DNA from: Hahnella aquatica
GTDB taxonomy: Bacteria; Pseudomonadota; Gammaproteobacteria; Burkholderiales; Burkholderiaceae_A
NCBI GenBank assembly: GCA_965194505.1
Contig: OZ239144.1
Span: forward strand, 1,178,001-1,242,000
DNA length: 64,000 nt
Reading direction: 5' to 3'
Positions 1 through 9,028 of this stretch are shown in pieces. The position numbers and the translations under genes were made by a program. Every line of letters begins with the position of its first letter. Position 1 is the first letter of the stretch. Under the pieces are notes generated by a model. That model was given only the letters and a program-made list of their open reading frames with translations. It was not told the DNA's origin and did no database searches.

Positions 1-174
1 GGCGCGGCAGGCGTGTACGACCATCACGCCCTGGTGCTGGTGAATCACGGGACGGCCACCGCGGAGGACATCATGGGCCTGGCCCGTGAAGTTCAGCAGC
101 GGGTGTTGGAGCGCTTTGGCATTTGGCTCGAGCCCGAGCCTACGATTGTTCCGCCCGTCGAAAGACGGGCTTGA
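1..174 (+). CDS. murB: UDP-N-acetylenolpyruvoylglucosamine reductase, C-terminal fragment
   Basis: Only the last 57 codons are present; the gene enters from the left edge. The frame is open from base 1 to a TGA at 172-174. The visible part contains HALVLVNHG followed by an amphipathic helix and FGIWLEPEP. This matches the C-terminal domain of type I MurB, where a late Glu acts as proton donor to the enolpyruvyl group. MurB reduces UDP-GlcNAc-enolpyruvate to UDP-MurNAc with FAD and NADPH in the cytoplasm, the second committed step of peptidoglycan synthesis. The 3' end overlaps the converging yaaA gene by 35 bp. The identification rests on a short segment, but the motif is characteristic. Confidence 0.8.
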   Translation, partial: GAAGVYDHHALVLVNHGTATAEDIMGLAREVQQRVLERFGIWLEPEPTIVPPVERRA

Positions 175-919
175 GTGGAGCCGAGGCCTCGGCATCGAAG
201 GCATAGCCCTCGGCTGCAAAGCCCAGGAGATCGTCGGGGTGTGAGACCCGCTGCTCGATGGCATAACGGGCCATGAGACCCCGGGCCCGCTTGGCATAGA
301 AGCTGATGACCTTGTAGCGGCCCGCCTTCTCATCCTGAAAGACCGGGCTGATGATGGGCGCCGCCACCCGCTTGGCATCGACCACCTTGAAGTATTCATC
401 GGAAGCGAGGTTCAACAGCCAGGGGGCTTCGGACTGCATGGCCTCACTCTGTGTGATGGCCGTCGTGACCTGGTCGGACCAGTACCGATAGAGGTTTGCG
501 CCCCGTGGGTTGGCCAAGGACGTGCCCATTTCCAAGCGATACGGCTGCAGGGCATCGAGCGGACGCAGCACGCCGTAGAGGCCCGAGAGAATGATGAGGT
601 GCGACTGCGCCCAGGCGAGCGAGGCCGCATCGAGGCTTCGCGCATCCAGGCCCTCGTAGACATCGCCATTAAAGGCGAGCACCGCGGCCCGGGTGGCATC
701 TTTGGGGGGCTTGGTGGACCAGGCCTGATAGCGGGCCTGGTTGAGATCGGCCAGCTTGGGGCTGATGTCCATGAGGGCAGAGATCTCTGCGGAGGACTTC
801 TGTCGCAGGATCTCGATGAGCACGGCCGCCTCGGACATGAGCGGCGGCATGAAGGCCGGCCCAACGGCCACGGGCGACTCATAGTCGAGCGTTTTGGCAG
901 GTGAGAGCAACATCAGCAT
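140..919 (-). CDS. yaaA: Peroxide stress protein YaaA (DUF328 family)
   Basis: A 259-residue protein beginning MLMLLSPAKTLDYE, which matches the almost invariant N-terminus of the YaaA family (E. coli starts MLILISPAKTLDY). For that reason the ATG at 919 is chosen over an in-frame ATG at 931. The GLYGVLRPLD motif and the late LLGFAAEGY motif typical of the family are present, and the length is normal. YaaA limits intracellular iron and DNA damage during hydrogen peroxide stress in E. coli and is a DNA-binding cytoplasmic protein. The gene converges on murB with a 35-bp 3' overlap and diverges from the lipoprotein gene, leaving 26 bp between the two starts. No clear Shine-Dalgarno sequence was seen. 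Confidence 0.92.
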   Translation of the reverse strand: MLMLLSPAKTLDYESPVAVGPAFMPPLMSEAAVLIEILRQKSSAEISALMDISPKLADLNQARYQAWSTKPPKDATRAAVLAFNGDVYEGLDARSLDAASLAWAQSHLIILSGLYGVLRPLDALQPYRLEMGTSLANPRGANLYRYWSDQVTTAITQSEAMQSEAPWLLNLASDEYFKVVDAKRVAAPIISPVFQDEKAGRYKVISFYAKRARGLMARYAIEQRVSHPDDLLGFAAEGYAFDAEASAPLKPVFRRAEQS

Positions 920-945
920 GAAAAAGATCATGCCATACTGAGCAC

Positions 946-1413
946 ATGAAGAACTGGCATCTCACATGGCTTCTGGCCCCATTCCTGCTGCTCGTTGGCT
1001 GCGCCGGCCCGGCCGGTGTGAGCATCAAGCCCACCATCGAGGCCGTGGACATGCGGGTTGGTCAGTTCGACCGCGAGGGCGCACAGGTCACGGTAACCCT
1101 TCGTGTGTTCAACCCCAACCAGGTGAGCATTCCGCTCGAGAACCTGGCGGCCGACCTTCAAATTCAGGGCGAGACCGTGCTCAACCTCAAGGCCATGCAG
1201 CCGGTGCACCAGCTCGCTGCGCAGTCGTCGGTGAGCATTCCTCTGAGTGGCCGCGTGGAATTCAAGACCTTGCCCAGCAGCCTATCTCGGGTGGCGTTGT
1301 CGCTGGTGAGTGGACTGCTCGAGGTGCGCGTGGTGGGCACTGGCACCACCGGCAACGGCCTCATTCCCCTGCGCTATGAGAAATCAGGCCGCCTCGAAGC
1401 ACCGCGGCGCTAG
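946..1413 (+). CDS. LEA type 2 (WHy-domain) lipoprotein
   Basis: A 155-residue protein with a lipoprotein signal peptide: a hydrophobic stretch ending in the lipobox LVGC (Cys19), so it should be lipid-anchored after cleavage. The rest reads as one LEA14/WHy beta-sandwich: hydrophobic strands, RVFNPNQVSIPLENL near residues 53-67 (the NPN motif is typical), and a late strand. Family members resemble plant desiccation proteins, and many bacterial copies are periplasmic lipoproteins of unknown role. It stands alone between the divergent yaaA and the convergent Anbu gene, whose stop lies 33 bp beyond. A function beyond a stress or envelope role cannot be inferred. Confidence 0.8.
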   Translation: MKNWHLTWLLAPFLLLVGCAGPAGVSIKPTIEAVDMRVGQFDREGAQVTVTLRVFNPNQVSIPLENLAADLQIQGETVLNLKAMQPVHQLAAQSSVSIPLSGRVEFKTLPSSLSRVALSLVSGLLEVRVVGTGTTGNGLIPLRYEKSGRLEAPRR

Positions 1414-1446
1414 CTGCCTAATCGGCCTTCCGGCCCCGCGCCTGCC

Positions 1447-2226
1447 CTACTGATCCACCGAGCGAATCATTCGCTCAAAAACAGGCCTTGAGGCCTCCGT
1501 GCCCATGGCGTTCCAGTCGGGGGATGGCAGCCCCGCGAAGGCCTCCCGAATGAGTCGACCCCAGGCCTGGTGAATGAGGTCGAAGTACGGGTTCTTCTCG
1601 GTGATGGACACAAACCGGCTCACCTTGAGTTCGTCGGCCCGATAGACCAAGAGGTCCAGGGGCAGGCCCACCGAGATGTTGGACTTCAGCGTCGAGTCCA
1701 TCGAGATCAGGACACACTTCATGGCGTCGTCGAGGTCGGTCTCGGGCGTGATCACCCGATCGAGAATGGGCTTGCCATACTTGGATTCCCCGATCTGCAG
1801 GTAAGGCGACTCGGCCTGGGCCTCGATGTAATTGCCCGCCGCATAGACCTGAAATAGTCGACAGGCCTCGCCGCGAATCTGCCCACCCAGAATAAAGCTG
1901 CAGTTGAACTCGATGCCGAACTCCGTGAGTGCGGCATGGTCACGCGCATGGACCTTTCGGACGGCCGCGCCCACACGGGCGGCCGCCTCGGCCATGGTGG
2001 CTGCCGACCAGAGCGATTCCGACTCGGGCGCACTCTGAAGGATGTCTCGCACGCTCTGGGTGATGGCCAGGTTGCCCGCGCTCATGAGCACCAAGACCCG
2101 GTCGCCGGGCCGCTCATAGACGGTCATTTTGCGGAAGGTGGAGACCTGGTCCATGCCCGCATTGGTGCGGGAATCCGAAAGGAACACCAGGCCCTGCTGA
2201 AGATTGGTGGCAACGCAATAGGTCAT
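1447..2226 (-). CDS. Anbu-type proteasome-like hydrolase
   Basis: A 259-residue Ntn-hydrolase-fold protein starting MTYCVATNL. Removal of Met would expose Thr as the catalytic N-terminal nucleophile. LSDSRTNAG and the following STFRKM lysine correspond to the Asp/Lys positions of proteasome beta and HslV subunits. Anbu (ancestral beta subunit) proteins are about 240-270 residues and form open helical or ring assemblies; the substrate is unknown. It is the last gene of a four-gene minus-strand operon with a transglutaminase, an alpha-E protein and a circularly permuted ATP-grasp. This is the gene set usually found with Anbu and is thought to make or trim a small peptide. No strong RBS is visible before the ATG, so translation may depend on the operon. 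Confidence 0.93.
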   Translation of the reverse strand: MTYCVATNLQQGLVFLSDSRTNAGMDQVSTFRKMTVYERPGDRVLVLMSAGNLAITQSVRDILQSAPESESLWSAATMAEAAARVGAAVRKVHARDHAALTEFGIEFNCSFILGGQIRGEACRLFQVYAAGNYIEAQAESPYLQIGESKYGKPILDRVITPETDLDDAMKCVLISMDSTLKSNISVGLPLDLLVYRADELKVSRFVSITEKNPYFDLIHQAWGRLIREAFAGLPSPDWNAMGTEASRPVFERMIRSVDQ

Positions 2227-2254
2227 GGGTGAGAGTCTAAATCAGCGTTAGAAA

Positions 2255-3052
2255 TCAGCCCTGGTGCACCGACACGGCCACACGCATGGACTCCACGCCC
2301 CCGCCGCGACGAACACCCCGCACCGGCGAGACCGCCTCGTAATCGGCTCCCACGGCCAGTCGCAGCCAGCGGTCTCCCACACCACACCGATGGGTGGCAT
2401 CGATGCCCTGCCACTGACCCTCCACCCAGCACTCCATCCAGGCATGGGTGGCCTCGCTTGCGCGGGCCTCACCGGCCAGATAGCCGCTCACATAACGGGC
2501 GGGCAGCCCCATGCTGCGGCAGATGGCGATCATCACATGGGCATGGTCCTGACAGACACCGGCCCCACGCGCCCAGGCCTCCAGGGCTGTGCTGCCCACA
2601 TCGGTGGCGCCGGGCGTGTAGGTGAGCGTGTCTTCAATGGCGCTCGCCAGTGCAATCAGGCCTTCACGGGTCTGGGAATGCAGGTGTGTGCGGCCAAACG
2701 CCAACAATTCGTCTGAGGCCTGGGTGAGCGGGGTCGAGCGGAGAAAATAGGCCACCGGCACCGCGCTCGAATCTTCCGGGCTCGAGAGCCCCAGGCGGGC
2801 ATCCGGCCGCACCACCTCCACCTCGCCGCTCACCCGAATGCTGATGAGTTGGGTGGGCTTGTCCACAACCATGAGGGCCATGGTGTTCCCGTGGGCATCG
2901 GGCTGGGACCAGACCTCACCCGTGCCCGCGATAGACCAGCGCACCACCCGCTGGGCGGCACCCTCGATGGGCTGCAGATACATGCGCTGAATGGCGTGGC
3001 GCACCATCTCGGAATACTCGTACTGGGTCTGGTGCTCAACGATGAGCCGCAT
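2255..3052 (-). CDS. Transglutaminase-like cysteine protease family protein
   Basis: A 265-residue protein with an N-terminal bacterial transglutaminase domain (MRLIVEHQTQYEY, about residues 1-90) and a transglutaminase core. The likely Cys-His-Asp triad is visible: Cys in GVCQDHAH (about 167), His in THAWMECW (about 202) and Asp in GIDATH (about 217). Such proteins are usually amidases or peptidases rather than cross-linking enzymes. The start overlaps the alpha-E stop as TGATG, indicating translational coupling, and the Anbu gene follows after 28 bp. In Anbu loci this enzyme is proposed to act on the product of the ATP-grasp partner; the reaction is unproven. Confidence 0.92.
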   Translation of the reverse strand: MRLIVEHQTQYEYSEMVRHAIQRMYLQPIEGAAQRVVRWSIAGTGEVWSQPDAHGNTMALMVVDKPTQLISIRVSGEVEVVRPDARLGLSSPEDSSAVPVAYFLRSTPLTQASDELLAFGRTHLHSQTREGLIALASAIEDTLTYTPGATDVGSTALEAWARGAGVCQDHAHVMIAICRSMGLPARYVSGYLAGEARASEATHAWMECWVEGQWQGIDATHRCGVGDRWLRLAVGADYEAVSPVRGVRRGGGVESMRVAVSVHQG

Positions 3053-4008
3053 CAGGCCGTGGCCGCGATCGGCACCAGGAACTCTTCGCTGATCTGAAGG
3101 CCCAGGCGGTGCGTCTCGGCAAGAAAGTTGGTGAGGAAGAGGTGAATGGTGGGCGCGAACTCGGCATCAATGGTGAGGTACTGCAGCTCGGCCTGCATGC
3201 GGCCCGCGATGCGAAGCGACTGGCCACGCTGACCGGCCGACACGGCATCGAGGTTCACCATGAGCTCGTTGAGACAGGCCAGCAGTGAGCGCGGCATGTC
3301 GGCACGCTGGATCAGCAGCTCCGCAATGCGCAGCGGCGTGACCACATCTCGATAGACCTTTCGGTAGATCTCGAAGGCCGAGACCGACCGCAGCACCGAG
3401 GCCCAGAAATAGAACTCGGTTCGGCCCACCGCGGCGCTCGCGCCTCCCGTGGCGTGCGACACATACTTGATGTCGAGAATTCGGGCGGTGTTGTCGGCCC
3501 GCTCCAGGAAGGTGCCAATGCGAGAAAAGAAGAAGGCCTCGTCCTTGAGCATGGTGCCGATCATCACGCCGCGGCACAGGTGAGACCGCAGCTTCACCCA
3601 CTCAAAGAATCGGCTCGGATCGCGGATCCAGCCCGGGGTTCGCAGCAACGACTGTGACTCCAGCCAACTGCTGTTGACCGCCTCCCAGAGGTCGGGGGCG
3701 AGCACCACCCGCACTGCACGCGCGTTCTCGCGCGCGGCCCGCAGGCAGCTTGCAATGCTCGATGGGTTGGTGGTGTCGGCCACCATGAAGTTCAGCACCC
3801 GCTCGGGCGTGACCCGATCGTGGGTGGCCCAGTACTGGGCATCGAGCTCCGAGAGTGTGAGCACGGCACGCCAGCCCTCATGGGCGAGGTCCTGCCCACC
3901 CGGCAGCATGGAGGACTGGTGCTGGACATCGAGCAGACGCGCTGTGTTCTCGGCCCGCTCAATGTAGCGAGACATCCAGAAGAGGTGGTCGGCCAGCCTA
4001 CTGAGCAT
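3052..4008 (-). CDS. Alpha-E domain protein
   Basis: A 318-residue, mostly alpha-helical protein starting MLSRLADHLFWMSRYIERAE, the hallmark opening of the alpha-E family, with the second characteristic segment FLERADNTARILDIKY near residue 170. Alpha-E proteins nearly always sit next to a circularly permuted ATP-grasp and a transglutaminase, sometimes fused to the former. They are assumed to be a structural or catalytic partner, but no reaction is established. The start overlaps the ATP-grasp stop by 11 bp and its stop overlaps the next start, so this is the middle of a coupled operon. Confidence 0.92.
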   Translation of the reverse strand: MLSRLADHLFWMSRYIERAENTARLLDVQHQSSMLPGGQDLAHEGWRAVLTLSELDAQYWATHDRVTPERVLNFMVADTTNPSSIASCLRAARENARAVRVVLAPDLWEAVNSSWLESQSLLRTPGWIRDPSRFFEWVKLRSHLCRGVMIGTMLKDEAFFFSRIGTFLERADNTARILDIKYVSHATGGASAAVGRTEFYFWASVLRSVSAFEIYRKVYRDVVTPLRIAELLIQRADMPRSLLACLNELMVNLDAVSAGQRGQSLRIAGRMQAELQYLTIDAEFAPTIHLFLTNFLAETHRLGLQISEEFLVPIAATA

Positions 4009-5449
4009 CGTCGAGAACCCAGGTGTCTTTGGTGCCGCCGCCCTGCGAGGAGTTCACCACGAGCGAACCCTTCTTCAAGGCCACGCGGGTGAGGCCACCC
4101 GGCACCATGGAGGTCTTGCGGCCACTCAGCACAAAGGGGCGCAGGTCGACATGCCGGGGCGCAATGCCCTCAGAGACCATGGTGGGGCAGGTGGACAAGG
4201 CCAGCGTGGGCTGGGCGATGTAAGTCTGCGGCGAGGCAATGATGCGCTGGCGGAAGGCCTCGATCTCGGCCTGGCTCGCGGCCGGACCAATGAGCATGCC
4301 GTAGCCGCCGGCGCCATGGGTTTCCTTGACCACGAGGTCTTTGAGGTGGGCCAGCACATGTTCACACTCATCTGGCCGACGGCACAGAAAGGTGGGCACG
4401 TTCGAGAGCACTGGGTCTTCATCCAGATAGAAGCGGATCATGTCGGGCACGAACGGGTAGACCGCCTTGTCATCTGCAATGCCGGTGCCAATGGCATTGC
4501 AGATCGAGACCCGGCCCGCCCGAAAGACCGAGACCAGGCCCGGCACCCCCAGCACCGAGTCTGCTCGAAAGACGAGTGGGTCGAGGAAGTCGTCATCGAT
4601 GCGCCGGTAAATCACATCGATGCGTTGCGGCCCCCGTGTGGTCTTGGCAAACACACGCCCTTCCGACACAAAGAGGTCCGGGCCCTCAACGAGCTCCACG
4701 CCCATCTGCTGGGCCAGATAGGCATGCTCAAAATAGGCGCTGTTAAAGACACCAGGCGTGAGGATGACCACCGTGGGGTCGTCCACCCCGGGCGGGGCCA
4801 CCGAGCGCAAGTGTTCAAGCAACAGGTCTGGGTAATGCTCGACTGGCGCAACCGCATGCTGGGCGAAGAGCTCCGGGAAGAGCCGCATCATCACCCGACG
4901 GTCCTCGATCATGTAAGACACGCCGGAGGGCACCCGCAGGTTGTCCTCGAGCACGAAGAACTCGCCCTGCCCAGCCCGCACGATGTCCACCCCACTGATA
5001 TGGGCCCAGACCTTGTGCGGCAGCCGAATGCCTGCAATCTCGGGGCGGTACTGCGGGTTCTGGTAGATGAGCTCGGCAGGCACGATGCCTTCTTGGATGA
5101 TGCGCCCACCCTCGCAGTAAACGTCCTCTAAGAACGCGTTTAGTGCCTGCACCCGCTGCTGCAGGCCTCGCTCCAGGGTGGCCCACTCCGAGCCCGACAG
5201 CACCCGTGGAATGAGGTCGAAGGGAATGAGCCGCTCGGCTCCGGCTTCATCCCCATAGACGTTGAAGGTGATGCCCACACGCCGAAACAGGAGGTCTGCA
5301 TCTTGTCGGGCTCGATCAAGCGACTCTGGGGGCTGGGTCGCAAGCCATTGCCAAAAGCCCTCGAGGTGCGCGCGCGGGCTTGCCCCGGCCGCATCGGCGC
5401 CGTAGGCGAGAAGAAGCTCATCAAAAGGCGAAGACAAGGCAGAGACCAT
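3998..5449 (-). CDS. Circularly permuted ATP-grasp type 2 protein
   Basis: A 483-residue protein of the CP-ATPgrasp_2 family. FNVYGDEAGAERLIPFDLIPR near residue 60, LEDNLRVPSGVSYMIEDRR near 165 and VVKETHGAGGYGMLIGP near 380 are typical. ATP-grasp enzymes join a carboxylate to an amine through an acyl phosphate, so this is the likely ligase of the Anbu cluster. It is the first gene of the operon: the ATG at 5449 is preceded by GGAGGG at short spacing. The 126 bp upstream, to the stop of the gamma-glutamyltransferase-like gene, presumably holds the promoter, although no clear -10/-35 pair was found. The product is unknown. Confidence 0.92.
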   Translation of the reverse strand: MVSALSSPFDELLLAYGADAAGASPRAHLEGFWQWLATQPPESLDRARQDADLLFRRVGITFNVYGDEAGAERLIPFDLIPRVLSGSEWATLERGLQQRVQALNAFLEDVYCEGGRIIQEGIVPAELIYQNPQYRPEIAGIRLPHKVWAHISGVDIVRAGQGEFFVLEDNLRVPSGVSYMIEDRRVMMRLFPELFAQHAVAPVEHYPDLLLEHLRSVAPPGVDDPTVVILTPGVFNSAYFEHAYLAQQMGVELVEGPDLFVSEGRVFAKTTRGPQRIDVIYRRIDDDFLDPLVFRADSVLGVPGLVSVFRAGRVSICNAIGTGIADDKAVYPFVPDMIRFYLDEDPVLSNVPTFLCRRPDECEHVLAHLKDLVVKETHGAGGYGMLIGPAASQAEIEAFRQRIIASPQTYIAQPTLALSTCPTMVSEGIAPRHVDLRPFVLSGRKTSMVPGGLTRVALKKGSLVVNSSQGGGTKDTWVLDDAQ

Positions 5450-5575
5450 AGAGACCCTCCAGCAAGCCCTATGCCAGCGGAGAGTTAGCGCCAGATGGGC
5501 TTTCGTCGGCTACAGCAGTCGATCGCGTCGGCAATGCGCACCAACATGACGCGCTTGCGCACCAGTGGTGTGCGA

Positions 5576-7186
5576 CTAAAAGGCCGCAACAGCTCCGTTG
5601 GATCGCGGGTCGAAGCCCCCCGACAGAAGGCCATTGGGCTGACGCACGATGGCACCCGCATGGCCCACGGATTCATCCCAGGCCCCGATGGACTCCACCC
5701 AATGGCCCTTGGCCCGAAGCGTCTCGACCACATCCGCACCAAAGCGAGACTCCAGCTTGAGGCTATCGCTCGCCTGTCCCCAGGTGCGGCCGAGCAGCCA
5801 CCGCGGTGCCTCGATGGCGGCCTGTGGATCCATGCCGAAGTGGTGAATGCGCGTGAAGACCGTGGCCTGGGTCTGCGGCTGACCATCACCGCCCATGGTG
5901 CCGTAGACCATGGTGCCGCCGCCATCGAATTCGGCCAGACCGGCATTGAGGGTGTGAAACGGGCGCTTGCGCGGTGCCAGGCAATTGATGTGAGCTGGGT
6001 CGAGGCTAAAGCCACAGCCTCGGTTCTGCCAGTTCACACCGGTCTCGGGCAGCACAAGGCCGGAGCCAAACTCGTGATAGATGCTCTGAATGAAGGACAC
6101 GGCCACGCCCTGCTGGTCGACCACGCCCATCCACACGGTGTCGCCCGGCTGGATGGGCGTGCCCCAGGGGGCCGCGCGATCGAGTTCAAGCTGTGAGGCC
6201 AGCGCATCGAGGTGGTCGTCAGACAACAGCGACTGGGCTGACACCCTCATGAAGGCCGGGTCGGTGAGCTGCTGGTCGCGAACCTTGAAGGCCAGCTTGG
6301 TGGCCTCGACCTGCACGTGCACGAAGTTGGCCGAGGTGGGCCCACCCAAGCACTTGGGGTGCTTGCGCATCACGCGATCCATAATGCCAAGGATCATCAT
6401 CGAGACCACGCCTTGCGAGGGCGGCTGCATGTTGCGCAGCCCCGCACCATGAACCCTGCTGGTGAGCGGGTTCACCAAGCGGGCCTCATAGGCGGCGAGG
6501 TCGTTGGCCCGAATGGGGCTGCCCAGTTGCTCGAGCTCGGCGGATATTTGTTTGGCGAGGCTGCCACGATAAAAATCGTTGGTGCCCTGCTGGGCCAGCC
6601 TGCGCAGCGTGGCCGCCATGCGGGGCTGTTTGAAGAGGCTGCCCGCCACCGGGGGGGCACCTTGCACCAGGAAGGTGTCAGCGAAGCCTGAGATCGGTGC
6701 AAGCTCGGCGAGCTTGGCCTGCGTGCTCATGGCCTGGCTGGCCGTCACGGGAACACCATGTTCCGCATACCAAATGGCATCGGCCAGCAGGCGCGAGAGC
6801 GGCAGCCGACCCCCAATGCTGCGAGAGACCTGATGGGCCAAGCCCCAGCCGCCCACAGTGCCCGCCACGGTGAGCGCGGCCGAACCGCCCCGAAATGGAA
6901 TGCGGTCGCGCATGCCCTGGTCTTGATAAGACTGCAGGCTTGCCGCCGCGGCACTGTGGCCGCTGGCGTCGATGCCCCCGGGCACGCCGTTGGGCCCACG
7001 CATCACCCAGAAGGAATCTCCGCCAATGCCATTCATGTGCGGATAGACCACCGCGATGGTGGCCGCCGCCGAGACCATGGCCTCAATGGCATTGCCCCCC
7101 TCGCGCAGAACCGCCACCGCCGACTCCGCCGCCAGGCTGTGCGGGGCCACCGCCATGCCCCTGCGCCCCCAGAATGACTGTGTCAC
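5576..7186 (-). CDS. Gamma-glutamyltransferase family protein
   Basis: A 536-residue Ntn-hydrolase of the GGT/cephalosporin acylase family. The N-terminal half has GGNAIEAMVSAAATIAVV and MNGIGGDSFW. The second half has GDTVWMGVVDQQGVAVSF, where the Thr at about 352 sits at the autocleavage and nucleophile position, then a GSG(L)VLPETGVNWQNR lid. The frame opens further upstream, but GTG at 7186 lies 4 bp after the dctM stop and fits the family N-terminus. No signal peptide is evident, unlike the periplasmic GGT of E. coli, so the protein may be cytoplasmic. It appears to be the last gene of the TRAP operon, suggesting that the imported solute or a derivative is its substrate. Substrate specificity is not predictable. 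Confidence 0.88.
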   Translation of the reverse strand: MTQSFWGRRGMAVAPHSLAAESAVAVLREGGNAIEAMVSAAATIAVVYPHMNGIGGDSFWVMRGPNGVPGGIDASGHSAAAASLQSYQDQGMRDRIPFRGGSAALTVAGTVGGWGLAHQVSRSIGGRLPLSRLLADAIWYAEHGVPVTASQAMSTQAKLAELAPISGFADTFLVQGAPPVAGSLFKQPRMAATLRRLAQQGTNDFYRGSLAKQISAELEQLGSPIRANDLAAYEARLVNPLTSRVHGAGLRNMQPPSQGVVSMMILGIMDRVMRKHPKCLGGPTSANFVHVQVEATKLAFKVRDQQLTDPAFMRVSAQSLLSDDHLDALASQLELDRAAPWGTPIQPGDTVWMGVVDQQGVAVSFIQSIYHEFGSGLVLPETGVNWQNRGCGFSLDPAHINCLAPRKRPFHTLNAGLAEFDGGGTMVYGTMGGDGQPQTQATVFTRIHHFGMDPQAAIEAPRWLLGRTWGQASDSLKLESRFGADVVETLRAKGHWVESIGAWDESVGHAGAIVRQPNGLLSGGFDPRSNGAVAAF

Positions 7187-7190
7187 CGCA

Positions 7191-8516
7191 TCACCAACCA
7201 ATGTATTCCGGCAGCCACAGGGCAATGCTTGGAATGGAGAACACAATGGCAATGGCCACGATCTGCATGGCGATGAATGGGATCACGCCCTTGTAGATGT
7301 CGATGGTGCGAACCTCGGGTGGGGCCACGCCCTTCAAAAAGAACAGCGCCCAGCCAAAGGGTGGCGTGAGAAACGACGACTGAAGATTCAAACAGATGAG
7401 CATGGCCAGCCATACGAGGTTGACATCCTGGGCAATGAAGACGGGGAGGAACAGCGGCACCGCAATGTAGCTGATCTCGATCCACTCCAAGAAGAAGCCC
7501 AGCACGAAGATGAGCACCATCAAGAAGATGATGTCGGCCGTGACGCCCCCAGGAATGAACTCAAAGAGGTCGTGGATCAGGTCTTCGCCATTGAGGCCAC
7601 GGAAGGCCAGGGCAAAGATCTGGGCACAGACCAGGATGAACATCATCACCGCTGTGATCTTGGCGGTGCCCTCGGTGGCCTCTCGAAGGGCTTTGAAGGA
7701 GAAACGCCCAGCCCCAATGGTGACCAGCATGGCCCCAATGGCGCCCATGGCGGCAGCCTCTGTGGGCGCAGCCACACCGCCGATGATGGATCCGAGCACT
7801 GAGAACACAAGCAGCACTGGCGGCACCACCACCTTGAAGAAGCGTGTCCAGAGCTCGCGCACCGAGACGGCATCGCGCTCGTCCTTGGGCAGCGGTGGCA
7901 CCTTGTCCGGATAGATCATGCCGAACACGATGATGTAGATGCAGTAGACCGCAGCCAGCAGCAGGCCCGGCCCTACGGCCGCGGCAAAGAGCGTGCCCAC
8001 CGAGAGCTGCATGATGTCCGAGAGCACAATAAGAATGAGGCTAGGCGGAATGATCTGGCCCAGGGTGCCCGAGGCACAGATGGTGCCGCAGGCAATGGCG
8101 GGGTCATAGCCCCGCCGCAGCAGGGTGGGCAGCGTGAGCATGCCCAGCGTGATGATGGTGGCACCCACAATGCCCGTGGTGGCGCCCAAGAGCACACCCA
8201 CCAACACAATGCCGATGGCCATGCCACCCCGTATGCCTCCGGCCAGGTGACCCACCACGTCCAGAAGGTCGTCGGCAAGCCGAGACTTCTCCAGCATCAC
8301 CCCCATGAACACGAAGAGTGGGATGGCCAGCCATTGGTAGTTGGCCACGACCCCGAAAATTCGGGCGGGCACCAGGTTGAAGAGTGCTGGGCCAAAGCCC
8401 ACCAAGCCAAAGACGAATCCGGACACCGCCAGACTGATGGCGATCGGAACGCCCAGCATGAGCAGGCTGAAGAAGCCGGCCAGCATGGCCAGCGCCATCC
8501 ATTCATTGAAACTCAT
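7191..8516 (-). CDS. dctM: TRAP transporter large permease (DctM family)
   Basis: A 441-residue membrane protein with about 12 hydrophobic segments, the size and layout of DctM. LGVPIAISLAVSGFVFG at the start, GATTGIVGATIITLG and GQIIPPSLILIVLSD in the middle, and LTPPFGWALFFLKGV near the end are family signatures. It carries solute across the inner membrane using the sodium or proton gradient, with the small permease and the periplasmic binding protein. The start overlaps the dctQ stop by 4 bp (ATGA), and the gamma-glutamyltransferase-like gene starts 4 bp after its stop, so the order is dctP-dctQ-dctM-enzyme. Confidence 0.93.
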   Translation of the reverse strand: MSFNEWMALAMLAGFFSLLMLGVPIAISLAVSGFVFGLVGFGPALFNLVPARIFGVVANYQWLAIPLFVFMGVMLEKSRLADDLLDVVGHLAGGIRGGMAIGIVLVGVLLGATTGIVGATIITLGMLTLPTLLRRGYDPAIACGTICASGTLGQIIPPSLILIVLSDIMQLSVGTLFAAAVGPGLLLAAVYCIYIIVFGMIYPDKVPPLPKDERDAVSVRELWTRFFKVVVPPVLLVFSVLGSIIGGVAAPTEAAAMGAIGAMLVTIGAGRFSFKALREATEGTAKITAVMMFILVCAQIFALAFRGLNGEDLIHDLFEFIPGGVTADIIFLMVLIFVLGFFLEWIEISYIAVPLFLPVFIAQDVNLVWLAMLICLNLQSSFLTPPFGWALFFLKGVAPPEVRTIDIYKGVIPFIAMQIVAIAIVFSIPSIALWLPEYIGW

Positions 8517-9022
8517 TGTGTTTTGTCCAGTGCCTGGTAGCGGTGCAGGGTTCTAAAGAAGGCAGCAAACGCCTGCACAAACAATATTGCAAAGCCCAGC
8601 GGAATCAGCGCCTTGATGACCCAGCGGTAAGGGATGCCGCCTGGGTCTGGCGAGCCCTCCAGAATGGAGAACGACTGCATGACATAGGCCACGGAGAGCC
8701 AGGCCACCATGAGCGCCACGGCCATGGTCAGTACCTCGGCGAACAAATCCACCCGAAGCTTCTTGCGGGGTGGGTAATCGGCGTAGAGCACGTCGATTCG
8801 TGGGCTCTCGCCCGACTGTATGCCCCAGCTCATCACCAGAAGAATGAGCGGCACCAGCAGGTGCCACTCCAACTCCTGCGCCCAAACACTTCCCACACTC
8901 ATGGTGTAACGAAGCAATACATTGGTGGCCATGAGCACCACAATCACCAGAACCAGCCAAGAAAAAACTTGGCCGGTTCTGGCAACCCACGACTCTATGC
9001 GCTGCAGGACGTGTTCAGGCAT
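8513..9022 (-). CDS. dctQ: TRAP transporter small permease (DctQ family)
   Basis: A 169-residue protein with four predicted membrane helices, matching DctQ. ATNVLLRYTMSVGSVWAQEL near residues 32-51 carries the conserved N..LRY....W..EL pattern of the family. It forms the membrane complex with DctM. It lies 6 bp after the stop of the binding-protein gene and overlaps dctM by 4 bp. The sequence gives no clue to substrate. Confidence 0.9.
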   Translation of the reverse strand: MPEHVLQRIESWVARTGQVFSWLVLVIVVLMATNVLLRYTMSVGSVWAQELEWHLLVPLILLVMSWGIQSGESPRIDVLYADYPPRKKLRVDLFAEVLTMAVALMVAWLSVAYVMQSFSILEGSPDPGGIPYRWVIKALIPLGFAILFVQAFAAFFRTLHRYQALDKTQ

Positions 9023-9028
9023 GTGTGC

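Noticed and set aside
1414..1446. GGCCTTCCGGCC inverted repeat between the lipoprotein and Anbu genes as a bidirectional terminator
   Set aside because: Only a 4-bp stem with no T-run on either strand.
5485..6015. 176-codon minus-strand frame overlapping the gamma-glutamyltransferase-like gene
   Set aside because: It is in another frame of the same strand, lacks motifs and overlaps a well-supported gene.
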